39,238 nucleotides of DNA from Streptomyces sp. ADI95-17. GTDB taxonomy: Bacteria; Actinomycetota; Actinomycetes; Streptomycetales; Streptomycetaceae. Under the pieces are notes generated by a model, which saw only the letters and a list, made by a program, of their open reading frames with translations, was not told where the DNA came from and searched no databases. Position numbers and translations under genes: made by a program. The first letter of the stretch is position 1, and every line of letters begins with the position of its first letter. Location of the stretch: NCBI RefSeq assembly GCF_003846175.1, contig NZ_ML123052.1, positions 308,340-347,577 of the forward strand, given 5' to 3'. Positions 16,031 to 23,686 of the stretch are shown one piece after another.

Positions 16031-16753
16031 ATGGGCGTGCGGCTCATGGTGGTCGATGATCACAGACTGCTCGCCGAGGCACTCGCCTCGGCGCTGAAAC
16101 TGCGGGGCCACCGGGTCCTCGCGGCCGCCGCACCGACGTCGGGGGCGGCGGAGCTGGTGGTCAGCAGGGCCCCGGACGTCTGCCTGTTCGGCACTGCGGC
16201 CCCGGCCGAACCCGGCGCCTTCGACCCGATCGTACGGATCCGGCGCGAACGCCCGCAGGTGGCCGTCGTGGTGCTCGGACCGGTGCCCAGCCCGCGCGGG
16301 ATCGCGGCGGCCTTCGCGGCGGGGGCCGCGGGATACGTCCGCCACGACGAGCGTATGGAGGGCGTCGAGCGGGCGATGGTCAAGGCGCGGGCCGGCGAGG
16401 CGGCGGTGGCGCCGCAGCTCCTCCAGGGCGCCTTCGCCGAACTCCTCAATCCCGCCGCCGCGCCGGACGACGAGGGGCAGCGGCTGCTCCAGATGCTCAC
16501 CCCGCGCGAGGTCGAGGTCCTGGTGCGGGTCGCCGAGGGCGAGGACACCCGGCTGATCGCGGCCGGGATGCGGATCGCGCCCAGCACCGCGCGCACACAT
16601 GTGCAGCGGGTGCTGATGAAGCTGGGCGTCGGCTCCCGGCTGGAGGCCGCGGCGCTCGCGGCCCGCACGGGGCTGCTGGACCGCGCGGCACCGGCCGGGC
16701 CGCCGGGGCTGCTGGGACAGCCGGGACGAACGGAGCGGCAGCCGCAGCGCTGA
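16031..16753 (+). CDS. LuxR-family regulator with degenerate (aspartate-less) receiver domain
   Basis: This 240-aa protein has an N-terminal receiver-like domain (residues 1-120) and a C-terminal NarL/LuxR helix-turn-helix (about 158-215; LTPREVEVLVRVAEGED, IAPSTARTHVQRVLMKLGV). The acidic pair VVDDHR is present. The phosphorylation site is replaced by Gly54 (PDVCLFG where PDVVLLD is usual), the Thr/Ser switch is replaced by Gly (VVVLGP) and the Lys by His (GYVRHDE). It therefore probably does not use classical phosphorylation. The ATG at 16031 follows a G-rich site and begins at the first receiver strand. No kinase gene is adjacent. It sits between the propeller genes and the gal operon; its targets are unknown. 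Confidence 0.88.
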   Translation: MGVRLMVVDDHRLLAEALASALKLRGHRVLAAAAPTSGAAELVVSRAPDVCLFGTAAPAEPGAFDPIVRIRRERPQVAVVVLGPVPSPRGIAAAFAAGAAGYVRHDERMEGVERAMVKARAGEAAVAPQLLQGAFAELLNPAAAPDDEGQRLLQMLTPREVEVLVRVAEGEDTRLIAAGMRIAPSTARTHVQRVLMKLGVGSRLEAAALAARTGLLDRAAPAGPPGLLGQPGRTERQPQR

Positions 16754-16868
16754 GCCGCGGCTCGTTCCCGCAGACACAACGAACACCACGCACCGGGCCC
16801 GTGCTCCGCCGTGCCCGGCGGGGCACAGCCGTGCACGCACCGGGCCGGGCCGCCGGGCATGGGCCACT

Positions 16869-16917
16869 CATTGACGCCATTGTTGACTTGTGGTTCATTG
16901 TGTTTGGTTATGTTTGG
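16869..16917 (+). promoter_or_regulatory. gal operon promoter/operator region (galP1-like)
   Basis: This island is unusually AT-rich for the window and directly precedes the galT ribosome site. It holds TTGACG (16871) and TTGACT (16883) as possible -35 boxes and TGTTTGG repeated at 16901 and 16911. CATTG recurs at 16869, 16878 and 16896, in a 9-bp register. In S. lividans galP1 upstream of galT is galactose-inducible (established); equivalence here is by position. Confidence 0.6.
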
Positions 16918-16926
16918 AGGAACCTG

Positions 16927-17970
16927 GTGAAGAAGACGGTTACGACGCTCGCCGACGGCCGGGAGCTGCTCTACTACGACAGCCGCGACGATGTCGTCCG
17001 TGACGCCGTCGACCGGCGCCCCCTGGACCCGGTCTCGACCTCGTCCGAGATCCGCCGCGACCCGTTCCTCGGCGACAGTGTCGCCATCGCCTCGCACCGC
17101 CAGGGCCGCATCTACCACCCGCCGGCCGACGAGTGCCCGCTCTGCCCCTCGCGGGACGGCCGGCAGAGCGAGATTCCCGAGGCCGACTACGACGTCGCCG
17201 TCTTCGAGAACCGCTTCCCCTCGCTCGCCGGCGACTCCGGCCGCTGCGAGGTCGTCTGCTTCACCTCCGACCACGACGCGTCGTTCGCCGACCTCACCGA
17301 GGAGCAGGCCGCCCTGGTCCTTTCGGCCTGGACCGACCGCACCGCCGAACTGGCCGGACTCCCGCAGGTCAAGCAGGTGTTCTGCTTCGAGAACCGGGGC
17401 GCCGAGATCGGCGTCACGCTCGGCCACCCGCACGGGCAGATCTACGGGTACCCCTTCGTCACCCCGCGCACCGAGCTGATGTTCCGCTCGATGGCCGCCC
17501 ACCGCGCCGAGACCGGCGGCAATCTCTTCGACGACGTGGTGGCCCGCGAGGAGAAGGACGGCTCCCGGATCGTCATCGACGCCGAGCACTGGGTCGCCTT
17601 CGTCCCGTACGCCGCCCACTGGCCGTACGAGGTCCATCTGCACCCGCGCCGCCGCGTCCCCGACCTGCGGGAGCTCGACGAGGCCGCACGCACGGAGTTC
17701 CCACAGGTTTATCTGGAACTCTTGAGGCGATTCGACCGGATCTTCGGCCCCGGTGAGCCGCCGACCCCGTACATCTCGGCCTGGCACCAGGCCCCGTTCG
17801 GGGTACCCGGACGGGAGGACTTCGGGCTCCATCTGGAGCTTTTCACCATTCGACGTACCTCCGGCAAGCTGAAGTTCCTCGCGGGTTCCGAATCCGGCAT
17901 GAACGTGTTCATCAACGATGTGCCGCCGGAGGCCGCGGCCCAGCGACTGCGAGAGGTAGCGAGCGAGTGA
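16927..17970 (+). CDS. galT: Galactose-1-phosphate uridylyltransferase
   Basis: This is the Leloir enzyme exchanging UMP between UDP-glucose and galactose-1-phosphate. The active-site HPH is in LGHPHGQIYGYPF (about 17425). Zinc-ligand cysteines are in CPLCPSR (about 17133), and the C-terminal HQAPFG/HLELF region supplies further histidines. At 347 aa it is normal for the actinobacterial type. The GTG at 16927 is chosen because GGAGG (16916-16920) lies 6 nt upstream; an upstream in-frame extension would cross the promoter. It is the first gene of galTEK, and its stop overlaps the galE start (GTGA). Confidence 0.96.
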   Translation: MKKTVTTLADGRELLYYDSRDDVVRDAVDRRPLDPVSTSSEIRRDPFLGDSVAIASHRQGRIYHPPADECPLCPSRDGRQSEIPEADYDVAVFENRFPSLAGDSGRCEVVCFTSDHDASFADLTEEQAALVLSAWTDRTAELAGLPQVKQVFCFENRGAEIGVTLGHPHGQIYGYPFVTPRTELMFRSMAAHRAETGGNLFDDVVAREEKDGSRIVIDAEHWVAFVPYAAHWPYEVHLHPRRRVPDLRELDEAARTEFPQVYLELLRRFDRIFGPGEPPTPYISAWHQAPFGVPGREDFGLHLELFTIRRTSGKLKFLAGSESGMNVFINDVPPEAAAQRLREVASE

Positions 17971-18947
17971 GCAAGCCCCAGAAGAAGTACCTGGTCACGG
18001 GCGGCGCGGGATACGTCGGCGGCGTGGTCGCCCAGCACCTGCTGGAGGCCGGGCACGCGGTCACCGTTCTCGACGACCTGTCGACCGGGTTCCGGGAGGG
18101 CGTCCCGGCCGGGGCCGAGTTCATCGAGGGCCGCATCCAGGACGCCGCGAAGTGGCTGGACGCCTCCTACGACGGGGTGCTGCACTTCGCCGCGTGCTCC
18201 CAGGTCGGCGAGTCCGTCGCGGACCCGGAGAAGTACTGGGTGAACAACGTCGGCGGCTCCCTCGCACTGCTCGCCGCGATGCGCGACGCCGGGGTGCGCA
18301 CCCTGGTCTTCTCCTCCACCGCCGCCACCTACGGCGAACCGGCCACCACCCCCATCACCGAGTCCGACGCGACCGCGCCCACCAACCCCTACGGCGCCAC
18401 CAAGCTCGCCGTCGACCACATGATCACCGGCGAGGCGGCCGCGCACGGCCTGGCCGCGGTCTCGCTGCGCTACTTCAACGTGGCCGGGGCGTACGGCAGT
18501 TGCGGGGAACGGCACGACCCCGAGTCGCACCTCATCCCACTGGTCCTCCAGGTCGCGCTCGGCCGCCGCGAGTCGATCTCCGTGTACGGCGACGACTACC
18601 CGACCCCCGACGGCACCTGCGTCCGCGACTACATCCATGTCGCCGACCTCGCCGAGGCCCATCTGCTGGCGCTGGACGCGGCCACCGCGGGCGAGCACCT
18701 GATCTGCAACCTCGGCAACGGCAACGGCTTCTCGGTGCGCGAGGTCATCGAGACCGTCCGCGAGGTCACCGGCCACCCCGTCCCGGAGACCGCGGCCCCC
18801 CGCCGCGCCGGTGACCCCGCCGTGCTGGTCGCCTCCGCCGCCACCGCCAGGGATCGGCTCGGCTGGACGCCGTCCCGCGCCGACCTGACCGGAATCGTCA
18901 CCGACGCCTGGACGTTCGCCCGCCGAGAGGAGCCCACCGCCCCATGA
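17967..18947 (+). CDS. galE: UDP-glucose 4-epimerase
   Basis: This 326-aa extended short-chain dehydrogenase interconverts UDP-galactose and UDP-glucose with tightly bound NAD. It shows the Rossmann motif GGAGYVGG at residues 9-16 and DDLSTG after beta-2. HFAACSQVGES and the catalytic Ser-Tyr-Lys set are present (SSTAATYGE, then NPYGATKLAVD with YxxxK). It also has RYFNVAGA and the C-terminal RRAGDPA. The GTG start overlaps the galT stop and the TGA overlaps the galK ATG, so the three genes are coupled. In S. lividans a second internal promoter precedes galE; I cannot point to it here with confidence. Confidence 0.96.
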   Translation: MSKPQKKYLVTGGAGYVGGVVAQHLLEAGHAVTVLDDLSTGFREGVPAGAEFIEGRIQDAAKWLDASYDGVLHFAACSQVGESVADPEKYWVNNVGGSLALLAAMRDAGVRTLVFSSTAATYGEPATTPITESDATAPTNPYGATKLAVDHMITGEAAAHGLAAVSLRYFNVAGAYGSCGERHDPESHLIPLVLQVALGRRESISVYGDDYPTPDGTCVRDYIHVADLAEAHLLALDAATAGEHLICNLGNGNGFSVREVIETVREVTGHPVPETAAPRRAGDPAVLVASAATARDRLGWTPSRADLTGIVTDAWTFARREEPTAP

Positions 18948-20128
18948 CCGAGAACACCGGGCCCGCCGCCCGCACCGAGCTGACCGCCTCCTTCACCGAG
19001 CTGTACGGTCACGCGCCCGAAGGGATCTGGGCGGCCCCCGGCCGGGTCAACCTGATCGGCGAGTACACCGACTTCAACGACGGCTTCGTGATGCCGCTCG
19101 CGCTGCCGCACACCGCACTCGCGGCCGTCGCCCGCCGCACCGACGGCGAACTGCGGCTGCACTCCACCGACGTACCCGGCGGCGTCGTCCAGCTCCGGCT
19201 CGACGAACTGGCCCCGCACGAGGGGCACGGCTGGGCGGCGTACCCCGCCGGAGTCGTCTGGGCGCTGCGCGAGGCCGGCCACCCGGTCACCGGGGCGGAC
19301 ATCCAGCTCTCCTCCACCGTTCCCACCGGTGCGGGTCTGTCCTCCTCCGCCGCGCTGGAGGTCGTCACCGCGCTCGCCCTGAACGATCTCTTCGAACTCG
19401 GTCTCTCCGCCCCCGAGTTGGCGGTTCTCGGCCAGCGTGCCGAGAACGACTTCGTGGGCGTGCCCTGCGGGGTCATGGACCAGATGGCGTCCGCCTGCTG
19501 CACCGAGGGCAACGCCCTTCACCTCGACACCCGCGATCTCACCCAGCGCCAGATCCCCTTCGACCTGGCCGCCCACGGACTGCGGCTGCTCGTGGTCGAC
19601 ACCCAGGTCAAGCACGCGCTCGGCGACGGCGCCTATGCCGAACGGCGGGCCGGCTGCGAGGCGGGCGCGGCGGCACTCGGCGTACGGACGCTGCGCGAGG
19701 TGCCGTACGACGGCCTCGACGCGGCCCTGGACACCCTGGCCGAGGCCGGCGTCGACGAGTCCGTGGTGCGCTACGTACGCCATGTGGTCAGCGACAACGC
19801 GCGGGTGGAGCAGGTCATCGCGCTGCTCGACGCGGGCGATGTACGGGCCGCGGGCCCGGTCCTGAACGCCGGGCACGTCTCGCTCCGCGACGATCTGCGG
19901 GTCTCCTGCCCGGAGCTGGACCTGGTGGTGTCGGCGGCGAACGAGGCCGGGGCGCTCGGCGCACGGATGACCGGTGGCGGCTTCGGCGGCTCGGCGATCG
20001 TGCTGGTGGCGGAGGAACAGGCGGACACGGTCGCCAAGTCGGTGCTGGAGGCGTTCGCCGCGGCGGGCCACACGGCCCCGCGGATCTTCCCGGCCGTGCC
20101 CTCGGCGGGCGCCCGCCGCCTCGGCTGA
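18944..20128 (+). CDS. galK: Galactokinase
   Basis: This 394-aa GHMP kinase phosphorylates galactose at C1. It carries the galactokinase signature GRVNLIGEYTDFNDGFVMP near residue 28, the ATP loop PTGAGLSSSAALEV, the catalytic-Asp region CGVMDQMAS and the C-terminal GARMTGGGFGGSAIVLV. Its ATG overlaps the galE stop by 4 nt. It is the last gene of the operon, and no strong hairpin follows directly. A short minus-strand coding-like stretch abuts its 3' end. Confidence 0.96.
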   Translation: MTENTGPAARTELTASFTELYGHAPEGIWAAPGRVNLIGEYTDFNDGFVMPLALPHTALAAVARRTDGELRLHSTDVPGGVVQLRLDELAPHEGHGWAAYPAGVVWALREAGHPVTGADIQLSSTVPTGAGLSSSAALEVVTALALNDLFELGLSAPELAVLGQRAENDFVGVPCGVMDQMASACCTEGNALHLDTRDLTQRQIPFDLAAHGLRLLVVDTQVKHALGDGAYAERRAGCEAGAAALGVRTLREVPYDGLDAALDTLAEAGVDESVVRYVRHVVSDNARVEQVIALLDAGDVRAAGPVLNAGHVSLRDDLRVSCPELDLVVSAANEAGALGARMTGGGFGGSAIVLVAEEQADTVAKSVLEAFAAAGHTAPRIFPAVPSAGARRLG

Positions 20129-20474
20129 TCCCGCTCGTCCGGATGAACTCGGTGACCCCGGGCGGGCAGTCCTCCATCCGCCCGTTCACCTGGCAACCCC
20201 GCTCCCGGTAGAAGCTGCCCGCCCGGGTTCCGGACTCGGCCAGTTCCGCGAATCGCCTTCCGCGGCGGGCCGCCGCCCGTACGCTGATGCACAGCACCGG
20301 TGGGGGCCGGTGCTGATTCAGGGGTACGAGACAGTCGGGTACGGCACCCGGGGCGGACAGCAGTCGACGCGGCGGCGGCCGTGGGACTGCGGTCCATTCA
20401 CCGATCCGGGGTGCCGTGCCCGCGCTGGCCGGCCCCTTCGGTGGGCCCGGGGGTGGCCCAGGAGCAGACGCGGC
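20129..20474. other. 346-bp gap between galK and the response regulator: structured DNA
   Basis: Apart from the minus-strand coding-like frame, the gap holds a 9-bp hairpin, CAGCACCGG (20292-20300) with CCGGTGCTG (20307-20315). It also holds a long-range inverted repeat, ACGGCACCC (20341-20349) with GGGTGCCGT (20409-20417). Both would fold in the leader of the plus-strand regulator. No clear -10 is visible. Confidence 0.5.
20130..20297 (-). other. Coding-like small minus-strand frame between galK and the response regulator
   Basis: From a GTG at 20297 the minus strand reads about 56 codons with about 90% G/C third positions and a natural composition (AELAESGTRAG, FYRERGCQVNGRMEDC, VTEFIRTSG). 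The frame then runs without a stop into low-complexity antisense of galK, so no normal C-terminus exists. No ribosome site or -10 precedes the GTG. It may be a small gene that lost its stop or was frameshifted; S. coelicolor has a locus number free at this position between galK and the regulator (from memory). Confidence 0.35.
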
Positions 20475-21281
20475 ATGGGGGTGCCTGTGGTTCGTATCCG
20501 GGTTCTCGTGGTGGACGACCACCGAATTTTCGCCGAGTCGCTCGCAGCGGCGCTCGCGGCCGAGCCCGACGTCGATGTGGCGGCGGCGGGCAGTGGCCCC
20601 GCCGCGCTGCGGTGCCTTGAGCGGGCCGCCGCCGAGGGGCGCGGCTACGACGTGATGCTGGTCGACGCCGAGCTGGGCATCCTGGGCACGGCAGGTGGCC
20701 GGCGGGCACCCGTACCGGTCCCCGCCGACGGGGAGAGCGCCCCGGTGGACGGCATCTCCCTGGTGGCCGGGGTCCGTTCGGGCCGGCCGTCCGTGCGCAC
20801 GGTGGTGCTCGCCGAGAAGGACGACCCGGCCCGGGCCGCGCTGGCGCTCCAGGCCGGGGCGTCGGGCTGGGTCGCCAAGGACTGCTCGCTGCAACGGCTG
20901 CTCGCCGTCATCCGGGGCGTGCTGCGGGACGAGACGCATCTGCCTCCGGCGCTGCTCACCGGTGTGCTGCGGGAGCTGACGGCGGCGCGCAAGCACCGCA
21001 CGGAGAGCGAGCAGCTGGTCGAGTCGCTGACTCCGCGCGAGCGCGAGGTGCTGCGCTGCATGGTGGCGGGCCTGGGCCGCAAGGCGGTGGCCGAGCGGCT
21101 CTTCCTCTCCCCGCACACGGTCCGTACCCATATGCAGAACGTGCTGGGGAAGCTGGGCGTGCACTCCACCCTGGCCGCGGTCGCCCTGGCCCGGCGGGCG
21201 GGCGTCGGCCCGGCCGAACCGGGTCCGGCGAGCCCGGTGCTAACCGGGGATGTTGTCGAACGGGGCGGTCAACTGGCGTAG
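20475..21281 (+). CDS. LuxR/NarL-family response regulator
   Basis: At 268 aa its receiver (about 1-150) keeps the acidic pair (VVDDHR), the phospho-accepting Asp (GYDVMLVDAELG) and the Lys (GWVAKD). An insertion of roughly 27 Gly/Pro-rich residues follows the Asp. The LuxR helix-turn-helix lies at about 192-250 (LTPREREVLRCMVAG, LSPHTVRTHMQNVLGKLGV). AGGAG lies 11 nt before the ATG. It resembles the regulator at 16031 in its first 25 residues, suggesting common origin, but here the phosphorylation residues are intact. No partner kinase is adjacent. Its stop is within 42 bp of the tamR stop (the two frames overlap convergently at 21240-21281). Confidence 0.9.
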   Translation: MGVPVVRIRVLVVDDHRIFAESLAAALAAEPDVDVAAAGSGPAALRCLERAAAEGRGYDVMLVDAELGILGTAGGRRAPVPVPADGESAPVDGISLVAGVRSGRPSVRTVVLAEKDDPARAALALQAGASGWVAKDCSLQRLLAVIRGVLRDETHLPPALLTGVLRELTAARKHRTESEQLVESLTPREREVLRCMVAGLGRKAVAERLFLSPHTVRTHMQNVLGKLGVHSTLAAVALARRAGVGPAEPGPASPVLTGDVVERGGQLA

Positions 21282-21737
21282 CAGTCCGGCCAGTTCGCCC
21301 CGCTGCTGGGTGGAGAGCTCGCTCAGGATGGCGCGCTCCTGGGCCAGCAGGCCGGCCAGCGACTGGTCGGCCTTGTCGCGGCCCTCGGCGGTGAGCCGGA
21401 CGAGCACGCCGCGGCGGTCGCTGGGGTCGGGGAGGCGCTCGACGAGGTTCTTCTTGGTCAGGCGGTCGATGCGGTTGGTCATCGTGCCGGAGGTGACCAG
21501 GGTCTGGGTGAGGAGCTGGCCGGGGGAGAGCTGGTAGGGGGCGCCCGCGCGACGCAGGGACGTCAGTACGTCGAACTCCCAGGGCTCCAGATTGTGCTCG
21601 GAGAAGGCGATCCGGCGGGCCCGGTCCAGATGACGGGCCAGGCGGGAGACGCGGCTGAGCACCTCGAGTGGTTCCACGTCGAGGTCGGGGCGCTCGCGGC
21701 GCCATGCAGCGACCAGTCGGTCGACCTCGTCCTCCAT
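21240..21737 (-). CDS. tamR: MarR-family regulator TamR
   Basis: At 165 aa it is a winged-helix MarR protein. It has an N-terminal helical segment (EDEVDRLVAAWRRERPDLD), the recognition region QLLTQTLVTSGTMTNRIDRL and the wing KKNLVERLPDPSDRRGVLVRLT with the conserved DxRxxxV/R. It is divergent from a trans-aconitate methyltransferase gene, exactly as SCO3133/SCO3132. There TamR represses tam and itself and responds to citrate, aconitates and isocitrate (established knowledge). The ATG at 21737 has TACACT 7 nt upstream and no ribosome site, suggesting leaderless expression. Its 3' end overlaps the convergent response regulator by 42 bp. Confidence 0.92.
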   Translation of the reverse strand: MEDEVDRLVAAWRRERPDLDVEPLEVLSRVSRLARHLDRARRIAFSEHNLEPWEFDVLTSLRRAGAPYQLSPGQLLTQTLVTSGTMTNRIDRLTKKNLVERLPDPSDRRGVLVRLTAEGRDKADQSLAGLLAQERAILSELSTQQRGELAGLLRQLTAPFDNIPG

Positions 21738-21744
21738 GTGGATC

Positions 21745-21750
21745 AGTGTA
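21745..21750 (-). promoter_or_regulatory. -10 element TACACT for leaderless tamR transcript
   Basis: On the minus strand TACACT is followed by 7 nt and then the ATG at 21737. The upstream -35 zone falls at the edge of the operator block. Confidence 0.5.
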
Positions 21751-21757
21751 GATGGTC

Positions 21758-21801
21758 TGTCGACATGAAGTCTCTTGAATTCAAGTGTCTTGACATCAAG
21801 A
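21758..21801. promoter_or_regulatory. TamR operator block in the tamR/tam intergenic region
   Basis: CTTGAATTCAAG (21774-21785) is a perfect 12-bp palindrome. TCTTGA-CA-TCAAGA (21788-21801) is a second with a 2-bp spacer. TGTCGACA (21758-21765) is a third, shorter one. The TTGA/TCAA half-sites fit MarR-family operators. The second palindrome contains TTGACA (21790-21795), a perfect -35 for tam, so binding would block tam transcription. Confidence 0.75.
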
Positions 21802-21813
21802 TATTTCCGGCGT

Positions 21814-21819
21814 GATCCT
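21814..21819 (+). promoter_or_regulatory. -10 element GATCCT for leaderless tam transcript
   Basis: GATCCT lies 18 bp after TTGACA and 6 nt before the ATG at 21826. There is no ribosome-binding site. Confidence 0.5.
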
Positions 21820-21825
21820 GGACCC

Positions 21826-22626
21826 ATGACCGCACCCACCTGGGACCCGCAGCAGTACCTGCGCCACGCAGACCACCGCACCCGCCCCTTCCTCGACCTC
21901 CTCGCCCGCATCCCCGACCTCCCGGCCGCCCCCGCACCCCGGATCGCCGACCTCGGCTGCGGCGCCGGCAACGTCACCGTCCTGCTCGCCGACCGCTGGC
22001 CCGAAGCCCGGATCACCGGCTACGACAACTCCCCGCAGATGCTCGAACGGGCCCACGCCCACGCCGCCCCCCACCTGGACTTCGCCGAGGCCGACGCCAC
22101 CACCTGGACCCCCGCCGAACCCCACGACCTGATCGTCTCCAACGCCCTGCTCCAGTGGGTCCCCGGCCACGCCGGCCGCTTCCCCGCCTGGCTGGACGCG
22201 ATCACCCCCGGCGGCACCTTCGCCTTCCAGGTCCCCGGCAACTTCGACCAGCCCAGCCACGTACTCATGCGCGAACTCGCCGCATCCCCGCGCTGGCGCG
22301 ACCGGCTGGCCGGCGAACTGCGCCACGCCGACGCGGTCCTCGCCCCCACCGCCTACCTCGACGCGCTGACCGCCCCCGGCATCACCGCGGACGTCTGGGA
22401 GACCACGTACCTGCACCTCCTGCCCGGCCCGGACCCGGTGCTCGACTGGGTGAAGGGCACCGGCCTGCGCCCCGTCCTGACCGCCCTCGCCGACGACCCC
22501 GAGGCCCGCGAGGCGTTCCTCACCGAATACCGCGACCTGCTGCGCACCGCCTACCCCCAGGGCCCGCACGGCACGGTCTTCCCGTTCCGCCGCATCTTCG
22601 CCGTCGCCCGCAAGGAGAAGCGATGA
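21826..22626 (+). CDS. tam: Trans-aconitate 2-methyltransferase
   Basis: This 266-aa class I SAM methyltransferase has motif I IADLGCGAGNVT (about residue 43), the acidic motif II ITGYDNSPQML, motif III FAEADATTW and the Tam signature NALLQWVPGHAGRFPAWLDAI. The central VPGNFDQPSHVLMRELA matches Tam proteins. It methylates trans-aconitate, a spontaneous isomer of the TCA intermediate cis-aconitate that inhibits aconitase. It is divergent from tamR with operator palindromes between. The ATG at 21826 fits the leaderless promoter and begins MTAPTWDPQQYL, like the family start. The stop overlaps the next gene (ATGA). Confidence 0.94.
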   Translation: MTAPTWDPQQYLRHADHRTRPFLDLLARIPDLPAAPAPRIADLGCGAGNVTVLLADRWPEARITGYDNSPQMLERAHAHAAPHLDFAEADATTWTPAEPHDLIVSNALLQWVPGHAGRFPAWLDAITPGGTFAFQVPGNFDQPSHVLMRELAASPRWRDRLAGELRHADAVLAPTAYLDALTAPGITADVWETTYLHLLPGPDPVLDWVKGTGLRPVLTALADDPEAREAFLTEYRDLLRTAYPQGPHGTVFPFRRIFAVARKEKR

Positions 22627-22988
22627 TCGCCGCCGTCGACCACGTACAGCTCGCCGCCCCGGCAGGCTCCGAGGACGCCCTGCGCGACTACTACGCCGAC
22701 ACCCTCGGCATGACCGAGATCCCCAAGCCCCCGGCCCTCGCGGCCCGCGGCGGCTGCTGGTTCCAGGCGGGCCCGGTCCAGCTCCACCTGGGCATCGAGC
22801 AGGACTTCCGCCCGGCGAAGAAGGCCCACCCGGGGCTGCGCGTCACGGACATCGAGGCGTACGCGGCCCGGCTGGAGGCGCGGGGCGCCGAGGTGCGCTG
22901 GGACGGCGACCTGCCGGGCCACCGCCGCTTCTACAGCCACGACCCGGTGGGCAACCGGCTGGAGTTCCTGGAGCGGACGGACAGCTGA
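22623..22988 (+). CDS. VOC/glyoxalase-fold protein
   Basis: This 121-aa single vicinal-oxygen-chelate module begins AVDHVQLAAPAGSE, with the first metal-ligand His. It has a middle VQLHLGI and ends with GHRRFYSHDPVGNRLEF, containing the classical DPxGNxxE ligand Glu. Such proteins include glyoxalases, dioxygenases and antibiotic-binding proteins; the substrate cannot be read from sequence. Its ATG overlaps the tam stop by 4 nt, so it is co-translated with tam and presumably under TamR control. A role in removing toxic metabolites beside Tam is an inference. Confidence 0.88.
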   Translation: MIAAVDHVQLAAPAGSEDALRDYYADTLGMTEIPKPPALAARGGCWFQAGPVQLHLGIEQDFRPAKKAHPGLRVTDIEAYAARLEARGAEVRWDGDLPGHRRFYSHDPVGNRLEFLERTDS

Positions 22989-22991
22989 CCG

Positions 22992-23594
22992 TCACAGCTC
23001 GTCCAGCGCCTCCCGGGTGATGTCGATGTCGATCGGGAACGGCACGCCCGTCTTGAGACGGTCGTGGTGGATCCCCGTCAGGGCATACGCCTTGGACACC
23101 GGGTCCAGCTCGTACACCCGCACCACCGGGTGGTTGTCGGTGCCGGCCATGTCGACCAGCCAGAAGTTCGGGATACCGGCCGAGGCGTACTTCCCCGGCT
23201 TGGTGTCGCGGTCGCGGGCCTCGGAGTCGGGCGAGACGACCTCCACGGCGAGCAGGACATCGGCGGCCTGGAAGCGGGTCAGCCCGGGACCGGTGACCGC
23301 GTCGGAGCGGACGACGGAGACGTCGGGCTCGGGCACGTTGCGACGGTCGAGGACGACCGACATCTCGCGACGGATCTTCATCGCGGGTGGCGCACAGCTG
23401 CGCAGCCCGATCACCAGCAGATCGATCATCGTGCTGTGGAAATCTCGCTGTGGACTCACAAAAACCAGGCTCCCGTCGAGCAACTCCGTGTGCGGCGGGA
23501 GATCGGGCAAGGTGAACAGATCGTCCACCGTGTATCCGTCCTGGGGCGGCACCGGCCAGCGGGAGCTGTGCGCGGTGAACGGCTCGGCGGTCAT
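22992..23594 (-). CDS. Uma2-family (DUF820) PD-(D/E)XK nuclease-like protein
   Basis: This 200-aa protein has the Uma2 core. It starts YTVDDLFTLPDLPPHTELLDGSL and continues with the PEPDVSVV strand carrying a metal-binding Asp. The LLAVEVVSPDSEARDR segment carries the E of the ExK-like motif, and the Lys lies in DTKPGKYASAGIPNFWLVD. These proteins have a restriction-endonuclease fold, are very abundant in Streptomyces and cyanobacteria, and have unknown biological roles. GGGAGG with 5-nt spacing supports the ATG at 23594 rather than the longer open frame. It is convergent with the VOC gene, with a 3-bp gap. Confidence 0.9.
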   Translation of the reverse strand: MTAEPFTAHSSRWPVPPQDGYTVDDLFTLPDLPPHTELLDGSLVFVSPQRDFHSTMIDLLVIGLRSCAPPAMKIRREMSVVLDRRNVPEPDVSVVRSDAVTGPGLTRFQAADVLLAVEVVSPDSEARDRDTKPGKYASAGIPNFWLVDMAGTDNHPVVRVYELDPVSKAYALTGIHHDRLKTGVPFPIDIDITREALDEL

Positions 23595-23686
23595 GATTCC
23601 TCCCATGGACGGGATTCTTGGCCCTACGGACCACATTAGGGGCCGCTTCCCCGAGGCATCATCACAACGGGTGACCAACCCCCCGT

